In this document: in pieces, positions 1 through 5,538 of the stretch
How positions within the stretch are numbered: position 1 is the first letter of the stretch
How the letters are laid out: every line of letters starts with the position of its first letter
Assembly: GCF_946885855.1 (NCBI RefSeq)
Contig: NZ_CAMPHH010000085.1
Span: forward strand, 1-12,193
Length of the DNA stretch: 12,193 nucleotides
Origin: an uncultured Actinotalea sp.
GTDB taxonomy: Bacteria > Actinomycetota > Actinomycetes > Actinomycetales > Cellulomonadaceae
Direction: 5' to 3'
Notes under the pieces: model-generated
Told to the model about the DNA's origin: nothing
The model's database searches: none
Seen by the model: only the letters and a program-made list of their open reading frames with translations
Translations under genes and position numbers: made by a program

Positions 1-1
1 C

Positions 2-1477
2 CCTGCCACCGACCCTCCCGCCGCCGCGAGCCCGGAGGACCGCCACCACGTCGTCGTCGTCGGCTCGGGGTTCGGGGGGCTGTTCACCACCCGTGCGCTC
101 GCGCGCGACCCCCGCGTCAAGGTGACGATGATCGCCGCGACCGGGCACCACCTCTTCCAGCCGCTCCTGTACCAGGTCGCGACCGGCATCCTGTCCGAGG
201 GCGAGGTCGCGCCCGCGACCCGTGACGTGCTGCGTCGCCAGCGCAACGCGCGGGTCCTCCTCGGCACGGTCACGGACGTCGACCTCGCCGCCCGCGAGGT
301 GACGTCGACCTCGCCGGCCGGCACGGCGACGACGTCGTACGACAGCCTCGTCGTCGCGGCGGGTGCCGGGCAGTCGTACTTCGGCAACGACCACTTCGCG
401 CGGTACGCCCCCGGGATGAAGAGCATCGACGACGCCCTCGAGCTCCGCGGCCGGATCTTCGGCGCCTTCGAGCTCGCCGAGCTGTCCCGGGACCCGGCCG
501 AGCGCCGCCGGCTCCTCACCTTCGTCGTCGTCGGGGCCGGTCCGACCGGGGTCGAGATGGCCGGCCAGATCGCCGAGCTCGCGCACCGTGCGCTGCGCGG
601 GAACTTCCGGCACATCGATCCGCGCGAGAGCCGGATCGTGCTCGTCGACGGCTCCCCCGCCCTGCTGGGCACGTTCAGCGAGCGCCTGTCCCGCGCAGCG
701 GCGCGCCAGCTCGAGCAGCTGGGCGTCGAGGTCCAGCTCGAGCGCCTCGTGACCGGCGTCGACGCCGACGGGGTGGACCTCCGGGCGCCCGACGGGACCG
801 TCGCGCGGATCGAGGCCCGGTGCAAGGTGTGGGCCGCCGGCGTGGCGGCATCACCGCTGGGTGCGCAGCTCGCCGAGCGGTCGGGCGCGGCGACGGACCG
901 CGCCGGTCGCGTGCACGTCGAGCCGGACTGCACGCTCCCCGGACACCCCGAGGTCTTCGTCATCGGCGACATGATGGCGCTCGACGGCCTGCCCGGGGTC
1001 GCCCAGGTCGCGATGCAGGCGGGTCGGCACGCCGCCGCGACCATCCGCCGCCGCCTGGACGGCGCCGCCGCCCCGCGGCCGTTCCGTTTCCGCGACAAGG
1101 GCAGCATGGCGACCGTGTCCCGCTTTCACGCCGTCGCCGACGTGCGGGGCCTCGAGCTGTCCGGCCTGCCGGCGTGGGTGATGTGGCTCGCCGTGCACGT
1201 CTTCTACCTCATCGGCTTCAAGAACCGCGTCACCACGCTCCTGCACTGGGCCGTGAGCTTCGTCGGGCGCGACCGGTCCGAGCGCACGGCCACGCTCCAG
1301 CAGGTCCGCGCCCGGGAGGCGCTGGCGGCGCTGGAGGCGCTGGAGGCGCAGGCCGGCGGCGCGGCCGCGCTGGGCGAGGGCGCGCCGGAGGTGTCCGCCG
1401 GGGCGAGGTCGGACGAGCGTCACCTCACCGCGTCGGCGGACCGTCCGACCTCCGACGCGCCCCGTCAGGGGACCTGA
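2..1477 (+). CDS. ndh: Type II NADH dehydrogenase (NDH-2), 5' end cut by window
   Basis: Non-proton-pumping, membrane-associated NADH:quinone oxidoreductase that passes electrons from NADH through FAD to menaquinone. The frame is open from base 2, so the true start is upstream; 491 residues are visible. Counting the codon at 2-4 as residue 1, an FAD-binding GSGFGG loop lies at 21-26 after a run of valines. The NDH-2 quinone-site region HLFQPLLYQVATG follows near residue 49, and the second Rossmann loop GAGPTG at 178-183 is for NADH. The FAD-contacting GD pair is at 322-323, in a segment ending LPGVAQVAMQ. A hydrophobic segment around 391-412 (MWLAVHVFYLIGF) is the usual C-terminal membrane anchor. 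After the anchor comes an Ala/Glu-rich tail of roughly 60 residues with a 9-bp repeat. The ATG at 122 is internal, because the first nucleotide-binding motif lies before it. The gene ends inside a hairpin and converges on a small minus-strand gene. Family assignment is secure; substrate details are inferred from the family. Confidence 0.95.
   Translation, partial: PATDPPAAASPEDRHHVVVVGSGFGGLFTTRALARDPRVKVTMIAATGHHLFQPLLYQVATGILSEGEVAPATRDVLRRQRNARVLLGTVTDVDLAAREVTSTSPAGTATTSYDSLVVAAGAGQSYFGNDHFARYAPGMKSIDDALELRGRIFGAFELAELSRDPAERRRLLTFVVVGAGPTGVEMAGQIAELAHRALRGNFRHIDPRESRIVLVDGSPALLGTFSERLSRAAARQLEQLGVEVQLERLVTGVDADGVDLRAPDGTVARIEARCKVWAAGVAASPLGAQLAERSGAATDRAGRVHVEPDCTLPGHPEVFVIGDMMALDGLPGVAQVAMQAGRHAAATIRRRLDGAAAPRPFRFRDKGSMATVSRFHAVADVRGLELSGLPAWVMWLAVHVFYLIGFKNRVTTLLHWAVSFVGRDRSERTATLQQVRAREALAALEALEAQAGGAAALGEGAPEVSAGARSDERHLTASADRPTSDAPRQGT
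1316..1351 (+). repeat. Four-copy 9-bp tandem repeat inside NDH-2 tail
   Basis: Four back-to-back 9-base units read gaggcgctg, gcggcgctg, gaggcgctg and gaggcgcag. They encode an Ala-Leu-Glu repeat in the helical, charged tail after the membrane anchor. Slippage between such units could make tail length vary between strains. This is simple low-complexity coding sequence, not a mobile or regulatory repeat. Confidence 0.7.
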
Positions 1478-1483
1478 CGGGGC
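1459..1483. terminator. Hairpin overlapping NDH-2 stop codon, likely bidirectional terminator
   Basis: The arm at 1459-1469 is the exact reverse complement of 1473-1483, giving an 11-bp GC-rich stem with a three-base loop. The NDH-2 TGA (1475-1477) sits inside the right arm. The convergent small gene stops at 1497, only 13 bases past the hairpin, so it can serve transcripts from both sides. There is no T-run on either strand, which is common for intrinsic terminators in high-GC actinobacteria. Confidence 0.7.
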
Positions 1484-1496
1484 TGCGCCCTCCGCG

Positions 1497-1703
1497 TCAG
1501 GGCAGGTCTGCCGGCGGCGCGTCCCCCTCGTGGACCCGGTCCGCGGCCGGGACGCCGACCCCGTCGGCGGTCATCTCCTCCTCGTAGCCGGAGTGCGGCG
1601 AGTCGGACAGGCCGTGCCCGTCCCGGGCGGGCTCCTCGAGCGCGGCGTCCGGGTCCTGGCCCGGCTCGTCGGGGATGGGGGTCGAGACGTCGTCCTCGCT
1701 CAT
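1497..1703 (-). CDS. Small highly acidic hypothetical protein (68 aa)
   Basis: I do not recognise a family. The ATG at 1703-1701 is preceded by a perfect AGGAGG (1713-1708 on the minus strand) four bases away, and this decides the start; the same frame runs further upstream but without a comparable site. The product has 19 Asp/Glu residues against two Arg and no Lys, giving a net charge near -17. It is rich in Pro, Gly and Ala and has no Cys, no hydrophobic segment and no signal peptide, so it is probably a disordered cytosolic protein. The gene converges on NDH-2 and is divergent from the DUF4383 gene about 290 bp away. Small acidic proteins of this kind are common and mostly uncharacterised in actinobacteria. 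The start context makes it a real gene; function unknown. Confidence 0.7.
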   Translation of the reverse strand: MSEDDVSTPIPDEPGQDPDAALEEPARDGHGLSDSPHSGYEEEMTADGVGVPAADRVHEGDAPPADLP

Positions 1704-1707
1704 GGTG

Positions 1708-1713
1708 CCTCCT
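1708..1713 (-). promoter_or_regulatory. Ribosome binding site of the small acidic protein
   Basis: The minus strand reads AGGAGG, a perfect Shine-Dalgarno core, four bases before the ATG. It is the main reason to accept this short gene and to reject the longer upstream extension of the same frame. Confidence 0.7.
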
Positions 1714-1750
1714 CGTCGGGCGGGTCCGGTCGCGCCCAGCGGACCACCCC

Positions 1751-1783
1751 GCGCGGTGGTCGGCAACCGCGCCCGGCGACCAC
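1751..1783. repeat. Two overlapping inverted repeats in divergent intergenic region
   Basis: Arms 1751-1757 and 1766-1772 (gcgcggt/accgcgc) are perfect complements with an 8-base gap. Arms 1756-1762 and 1777-1783 (gtggtcg/cgaccac) are also perfect, with a 14-base gap. The two pairs share bases, so as RNA only one could form at a time; as DNA either could be an operator. They lie 48-80 bp upstream of the small acidic gene's start. In GC-rich DNA such repeats arise readily by chance, so a function is speculative. Confidence 0.35.
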
Positions 1784-1923
1784 GACCACCGCGGACGGGA
1801 CGCGCTCCGCCGCCCGGCGCAGCGCGCAGGACTCCCGGACCGACCGGCGCGTCCTCCGGATGCGCGCCCGACCACCCGCCCACATGCTGAAACCCCGGGC
1901 GGCCGCAGGAACCGTCTCGGGAC

Positions 1924-1943
1924 ACGGGGGCTCCGGCTCCCGT
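1924..1943 (+). promoter_or_regulatory. Hairpin in presumed leader of the DUF4383 gene
   Basis: The arms acgggggc (1924-1931) and gctcccgt (1936-1943) form an 8-bp stem with one G-U pair, closed by a TCCG loop. It ends 50 bases before the DUF4383 start codon. It could be a leader structure or the end of an upstream transcript. No convincing -10 or -35 element could be placed around it. Confidence 0.35.
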
Positions 1944-1982
1944 ACCGGGAGGCGGTCGACCGACCTCCTCCCGCATCGATGA

Positions 1983-1988
1983 AGGGGG
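1983..1988 (+). promoter_or_regulatory. Ribosome binding site of the DUF4383 gene
   Basis: AGGGGG lies five bases before the ATG at 1994. Using this ATG places the purine-rich site at normal spacing. The in-frame ATG at 1979 would put the site inside the coding region and lacks one of its own. Confidence 0.6.
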
Positions 1989-1993
1989 AACCG

Positions 1994-2437
1994 ATGACCC
2001 ACCCCACGGCCGGCACGCCCGGCACGACGCGCACGGCAGACCGTGCGCCCTACCAGTACCTCGCCCTCACGATCGGCGTGGTCTACCTGCTCGTCGGACT
2101 GGCGGGCTTCCTCGTCACCGGGTTCGACGGCTTCGCGGAGCACGACCCCGACAAGAGCCTGCTCGGCTTCCACGTGAACCCGCTGCACAACATCGTGCAC
2201 CTCGTCATCGGGGCCGCGGGCCTCGCCCTGTGGCGCACCCGTCCGGGCGCCCGGACGTACGGTTGGCTCCTGGCGATCGGCTACGGCGTGACCTTCCTCT
2301 ACGGCCTCTTCGCCGTGAACGACCCGGACATCAACTTCCTCAACATCAACGGCGCGGACAACGGGCTGCACGCCGTCAGCACCCTGGCGGGCCTGGCCAT
2401 CGCCCTGTGGCCGGACCGCCACCGCGACCGCGTCTGA
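1994..2437 (+). CDS. DUF4383 family four-helix membrane protein
   Basis: Integral membrane protein of 147 residues with four predicted helices at about 22-44, 62-80, 89-108 and 123-140. The start of helix 2, NPLHNIVHLVIG with His65 and His69, and the later NGLH segment (His126) are the patterns I associate with the actinobacterial DUF4383 family. The N-terminus is polar and Thr/Pro-rich, and the C-terminus ends in a basic DRHRDR stretch. Start chosen at 1994 because of the AGGGGG site; 1979 is an alternative adding five residues. The gene stands alone between a divergent small gene and two strong hairpins, so it is probably monocistronic. No biochemical function is established for the family as far as I know. 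The paired histidines could bind metal or heme, but that is only a guess. Confidence 0.85.
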   Translation: MTHPTAGTPGTTRTADRAPYQYLALTIGVVYLLVGLAGFLVTGFDGFAEHDPDKSLLGFHVNPLHNIVHLVIGAAGLALWRTRPGARTYGWLLAIGYGVTFLYGLFAVNDPDINFLNINGADNGLHAVSTLAGLAIALWPDRHRDRV

Positions 2438-2446
2438 ACCGACGGC

Positions 2447-2466
2447 CGGCGGGTGCGCACCCGCCG
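2447..2466 (+). terminator. First of two tandem hairpins after DUF4383 gene
   Basis: A perfect 20-bp palindrome begins nine bases after the TGA. It can fold as an 8-bp stem (cggcgggt/acccgccg) with a GCGC loop. The position directly after a stop codon and the stem strength support termination, although no T-run follows. Confidence 0.65.
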
Positions 2467-2476
2467 TCCGTGAGCC

Positions 2477-2504
2477 GAGGGGCGGTCCCACCGGGCCGCC
2501 CCTC
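2477..2504 (+). terminator. Second tandem hairpin before fusion gene
   Basis: Arms 2477-2485 (gaggggcgg) and 2496-2504 (ccgcccctc) are perfect 9-bp complements. The 10-base loop can add three further G-C pairs (2487-2489 with 2493-2495). Together with the preceding hairpin it should insulate the fusion gene from read-through. Alternatively it lies in the fusion gene's leader, ending 37 bases before its start codon. Confidence 0.55.
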
Positions 2505-2528
2505 GCCTCTGCCCGTACCACCGCTCCC

Positions 2529-2534
2529 GAGGAG
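2529..2534 (+). promoter_or_regulatory. Ribosome binding site of the fusion gene
   Basis: GAGGAG lies seven bases before the GTG at 2542. It fixes the start of the fused protein right at the beginning of the acylphosphatase domain and excludes the long in-frame extension back to 2230, which runs over the DUF4383 gene. Confidence 0.75.
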
Positions 2535-2541
2535 ACCTGCC

Positions 2542-3855
2542 GTGGAACCCAGCCCCCTCACCGCCACCGTCGTCGTCTCGGGACGGGTCCAGGGCGTGGG
2601 CTTCCGCTGGTGGACACGACGCCGGCTGGAGGAGCTCCGCCTCGAGGGCGAGGCCACGAACCTGCCCGACGGCACCGTCCAGATCCACGTCCGGGGCGCC
2701 GCCGCCGACGTCGACCGGCTCCTCACGATCCTGCGCGCCGGCGGGACCCCGGGCCGGGTCAGCGACGTGCGGCTGCTCACCGCGAGCCGGCCGGACGCGG
2801 CGCAGCAGACGAGGCCGGACGTTCCCGGCGAGGGCCCGGTCGTCCACGACGTCGTCGTCGTCGGTGGCGGGCCCGCGGGCCTCAGCGCGGCCCTGGTCCT
2901 CGGCCGCTCGCGCCGTGACGTCGTCGTCGTCGACGACGGTCGGCCGCGGAACGCCGGCGCCGAGCACGTCCACGGCTACCTCGGCATGGAGGGCGCGCGC
3001 CCGCTCGATGTCCTGGCCCGGGGACGGGAGGAGGTCGAGCGCTACGGCGTCCGCGTGGTGACCGGGACGGCCGCCGCGGTCAGGCCCCCGGCCACCGCCG
3101 CAGTCACCTCCGACCGCGCTCCCGAGGTCGCGCGCCGCGGTGCGTCCCCCGGCCCGCTCACCGTCCGTCTGGCCGACGGCACCGCGCTGCTCGCCCGGCG
3201 GGTCCTGGTCACGACCGGCATGCGGGACGAGCTGCCGGACGTGCCCGGCATGGCCGAGCGCTGGGGGCGTGACGTCCTGCACTGCCCCTACTGCCACGGC
3301 TGGGAGCACCGGGACGAGCGCCTGCTCGTGCTCGCCACCCATGCCGGCGAGGTCGAGAAGGCGCTCACGGTCCGGCAGTGGTCCCCCGCCGTGACGCTCG
3401 TGCTGCACCGCTTCACGGGCGCCCCGGTCGACCGGCTCACCGCCCGGCGCCTGGAGGCGAGCGGCGTCGAGGTGGTCGAGGGGACGGTGGACGCCCTGCT
3501 CGTGCGGGACGACCACCTCCATGGCGTCCGCCTCGCCGACGGTCGGGCGCTGGCCTGCGACGCCGTCGTCGTGCAGCCACGACTTGTCGCCCGCGACGAC
3601 CTGCTCGTGGCGGCGGGCGTCCGGCTGGAGGCCGGACCGTTCGGGGAGTACGTCGTCACGGACGACCGCGGCCGCACGGCGGTGCCCGGCGTGTGGGCGG
3701 CCGGCAACGTCACGGTGCCGCAGGCGCAGGTGGTCACCGCCGCCGCCGACGGCGTCCGGGCGGCCGTCGCGATCGACCACGAGCTCGTCCTCGAGGACGC
3801 CGACCGGACCGTCGCCGCAGCGGACGGCTCCTCGCCGGCGCGCGCGGCCCGCTGA
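2542..3855 (+). CDS. Acylphosphatase domain fused to thioredoxin-reductase-like FAD oxidoreductase
   Basis: A 437-residue protein with two domains. Residues 1 to about 86 are an acylphosphatase, which hydrolyses acyl phosphates: the signature GRVQGVGFR is at 14-22 with catalytic Arg22, and NLPDG carries catalytic Asn40. Free-standing acylphosphatases are about 90 residues, so the domain looks complete. A linker of about 15 residues leads to an FAD-binding loop GGGPAG at 108-113. The flavoprotein half has CPYCHGWE with Cys248 and Cys251, and a C-terminal FAD segment AAGNVT at 386-391. The expected NADPH loop is replaced by LLVLATHAGEVEKAL (261-275). This pattern resembles the GliT/HlmI-type dithiol oxidases and their many uncharacterised actinobacterial relatives. 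No ATG, GTG or TTG codon lies in frame between the GTG at 2767 (inside the first domain) and the FAD loop, so the second domain is unlikely to be made separately. Domain calls are firm; substrate and reason for the fusion are unknown. Confidence 0.88.
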   Translation: MEPSPLTATVVVSGRVQGVGFRWWTRRRLEELRLEGEATNLPDGTVQIHVRGAAADVDRLLTILRAGGTPGRVSDVRLLTASRPDAAQQTRPDVPGEGPVVHDVVVVGGGPAGLSAALVLGRSRRDVVVVDDGRPRNAGAEHVHGYLGMEGARPLDVLARGREEVERYGVRVVTGTAAAVRPPATAAVTSDRAPEVARRGASPGPLTVRLADGTALLARRVLVTTGMRDELPDVPGMAERWGRDVLHCPYCHGWEHRDERLLVLATHAGEVEKALTVRQWSPAVTLVLHRFTGAPVDRLTARRLEASGVEVVEGTVDALLVRDDHLHGVRLADGRALACDAVVVQPRLVARDDLLVAAGVRLEAGPFGEYVVTDDRGRTAVPGVWAAGNVTVPQAQVVTAAADGVRAAVAIDHELVLEDADRTVAAADGSSPARAAR

Positions 3856-3877
3856 CGACGCACCCGGCCCGCTGACG
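3845..3877 (+). repeat. 13-bp direct repeat at the fusion gene stop codon
   Basis: cggcccgctgacg occurs at 3845-3857 and again at 3865-3877, with a 20-bp period. The first copy contains the TGA stop codon and the second repeats it. This looks like a small local duplication; no function is apparent. Confidence 0.5.
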
Positions 3878-3961
3878 CTCCCCGCCGCCATGACGGCCGC
3901 CACGGCCGACGAGGTCCGCGCAGCCGTCGAGGAGCCCCCCTCCCGGCCCTCGCTGGACGCA

Positions 3962-3997
3962 GGACGCCCCCGGCCGCGAGGGCGGTCGGGGGCGTCC
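3962..3997. terminator. Long hairpin between convergent fusion gene and pyk
   Basis: Arms 3962-3972 (ggacgcccccg) and 3987-3997 are perfect 11-bp complements. The loop can extend the stem by five more pairs, including one G-T, leaving a four-base loop (3978-3981). It lies 24 bases past the pyk stop on the minus strand and about 105 bases past the fusion gene stop on the plus strand. It probably terminates pyk chiefly and may act on both strands. Confidence 0.75.
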
Positions 3998-4021
3998 GGT
4001 GTCATCGGGTGCCGGCGGGCG

Positions 4022-5449
4022 TCAGCCCTTGGCCTGCGCCTCCGTGCCGATGCGGTGCACGGTGAGCGAGTTCGTCGTCCCGGGGACGCCGACGGGCGCA
4101 CCGAACACGATGACGACGATGTCGCCGTCCTCCGCCATGCCGTTCGCCCGCAGCGTCTGGTCCACCTGCCGCACCATGGCGTCCGTGTGCTCGACGGTGG
4201 GCACCTCGTAGGTCTGCACGCCCCACGTCAGCGCGAGGGTGTTGCGCACGTGCTTGACCGGCGTGAACGCGACGAGCGGGATGTGGGCGCGCAGGCGGGA
4301 CACGCGCCGGGCCGAGTCGCCGGACTGCGTGAACGTCACCAGGTACTTCGCGCCGAGGGTCTCGCCGATCTCCGCCGCGGCGCGGGTGATCGCACCCCCG
4401 CGCGTCTGCGGGGTCCAGCCGAGCGGGGCGATGCGGTCGAACCCGTGCTCCTCGGTGTTCTCGATGATCCGTGCCATCGTGCGCACGGCCTCGATCGGGT
4501 AGTCGCCGACGCTCGTCTCGCCGGAGAGCATGACCGCGTCCGCGCCGTCGAGCACCGCGTTGGCGCAGTCGCTCGCCTCGGCGCGCGTCGGGCGCGGTGC
4601 CGAGATCATCGACTCGAGGACCTGCGTGGCCACGATGACCGGCTTGGCGGAGCGGCGGCTCAGCTCGATCGCGCGCTTCTGGACGAGCGGCACCTGCTCC
4701 AGGGGCAGCTCGACGCCGAGGTCGCCACGGGCGACCATGACGCCGTCGAAGGCGTCGACGATCTCCGCGAGGTTCTCGACCGCCTGGGGCTTCTCGACCT
4801 TGGCGATGACGGGGACCGTCCGGCCCTCCTCGCGCATGATCCGCGCGACGTCCTCGTAGTCGGCCGCGCTGCGGACGAAGGACAGGGCGATGACGTCGGC
4901 ACCCAGGCGCAGCGCCCAGCGCAGGTCCTCCTCGTCCTTGTCGGACATCGCGGGGACGCTCACCGCGACACCCGGGAGGTTGAGGCCCTTGTTGTTCGAG
5001 ACCGGGCCCGGCACCTCGACCCGCGTCACGACGCGGGGACCCTCGACAGCCGTGATCCGGACCGCGACGCGGCCGTCGTCGATGAGGATGCGGTCGCCGA
5101 CCTTGGCGTCCCCGGGCAGGCCTTTGTAGGTGGTGGAGACGAGCTCCTTGGTGCCGGGCACGTCCTCCGTCGTGATGGTGAAGACGTCACCCTCGGCCAG
5201 CTCGTGCTTGCCGTCGACGAAGCGGCCGAGGCGGATCTTCGGCCCCTGGAGGTCGACGAGCACGGCCACGGCGCGGCCGGCGGCCTGCGCTGCCGCCCGC
5301 ACGTTGTGGTAGACGACCTCGTGCTCCGAGGCGTCGCCGTGGCTGCGGTTGATCCGCGCGACGTCCATCCCCGCGTCGACCAGGGCCTGCAGCTGCTCGG
5401 GCGACGCCGTCGCCGGTCCGATGGTGCAAACGATCTTGGCTCTGCGCAT
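4022..5449 (-). CDS. pyk: Pyruvate kinase
   Basis: Last step of glycolysis in the cytosol: phosphoenolpyruvate plus ADP gives pyruvate and ATP. At 475 residues it has the normal bacterial length. Visible family motifs, in order, are RRAKIVCTIGPAT at the N-terminus, ARINRSHG (substrate Arg and K+-site Asn/Ser), DLQGPKIRLGRF at the start of the B domain, VIAKVEKP with the catalytic Lys, MVARGDLGVE with the Mg2+-binding acidic residues, and VLESMI followed by PTRAEASD. The remaining C-terminal region would hold the allosteric site. It begins at ATG 5449, the first codon that keeps the conserved N-terminus. A -10-like TAGGCT sits exactly six bases before it, suggesting a leaderless transcript. 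It lies 89 bp after gltD on the same strand, so read-through from gltBD is also possible. A strong hairpin follows the stop. Confidence 0.97.
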   Translation of the reverse strand: MRRAKIVCTIGPATASPEQLQALVDAGMDVARINRSHGDASEHEVVYHNVRAAAQAAGRAVAVLVDLQGPKIRLGRFVDGKHELAEGDVFTITTEDVPGTKELVSTTYKGLPGDAKVGDRILIDDGRVAVRITAVEGPRVVTRVEVPGPVSNNKGLNLPGVAVSVPAMSDKDEEDLRWALRLGADVIALSFVRSAADYEDVARIMREEGRTVPVIAKVEKPQAVENLAEIVDAFDGVMVARGDLGVELPLEQVPLVQKRAIELSRRSAKPVIVATQVLESMISAPRPTRAEASDCANAVLDGADAVMLSGETSVGDYPIEAVRTMARIIENTEEHGFDRIAPLGWTPQTRGGAITRAAAEIGETLGAKYLVTFTQSGDSARRVSRLRAHIPLVAFTPVKHVRNTLALTWGVQTYEVPTVEHTDAMVRQVDQTLRANGMAEDGDIVVIVFGAPVGVPGTTNSLTVHRIGTEAQAKG

Positions 5450-5461
5450 GTCTCCAGCCTA
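5450..5461 (-). promoter_or_regulatory. Putative leaderless promoter of pyk
   Basis: On the minus strand TAGGCT (5461-5456) fits the actinobacterial -10 consensus TANNNT and is followed by six bases and then the ATG. Transcription starting about seven bases after the hexamer would begin on the A of the start codon. GGAG lies only two bases from the ATG, too close to work well as a ribosome site, which fits leaderless translation. No clear -35 element is present. Confidence 0.5.
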
Positions 5462-5468
5462 TGTCGGT

Positions 5469-5483
5469 GGGGCCGGCGGCCCC
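5469..5483 (-). terminator. Weak hairpin between gltD and pyk
   Basis: Arms ggggcc (5469-5474) and ggcccc (5478-5483) form a 6-bp stem with a three-base loop, 55 bases past the gltD stop and just upstream of the putative pyk -10 hexamer. It could attenuate read-through from gltBD, but it is short and lacks a T-run. Confidence 0.35.
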
Positions 5484-5538
5484 GCGGGCCACGGTCCCCG
5501 GACGGGCCACCGCGGCTGTGGTAGTGCTCTGCGGTGCC

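Noticed and set aside
1881..1980. Possible stress-sigma promoter (GTTT or GGAAC type) upstream of the DUF4383 gene
   Set aside because: Elements resembling -35 boxes occur on both strands, but none has a partner at proper spacing.
1465..2034. Longer minus-strand frames over the intergenic region 1704-1993
   Set aside because: They have Arg/Gly/Pro-rich translations and no ribosome site; the in-frame ATG at 1703 with AGGAGG is a better start for the small gene.
2230..2541. N-terminal extension of the fusion gene over the DUF4383 gene
   Set aside because: The frame is open, but it overlaps a clear gene in another frame and both terminator hairpins; the GTG at 2542 has a good ribosome site at the domain boundary.
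2542..2810. Acylphosphatase as a separate gene followed by a separate oxidoreductase
   Set aside because: There is no stop codon between the domains and no ATG, GTG or TTG in the linker to start the second domain.
3521..5524. A 667-codon plus-strand frame running across the fusion gene end and antisense to pyk
   Set aside because: It overlaps two well-supported genes and the terminator between them and has no recognisable domain.
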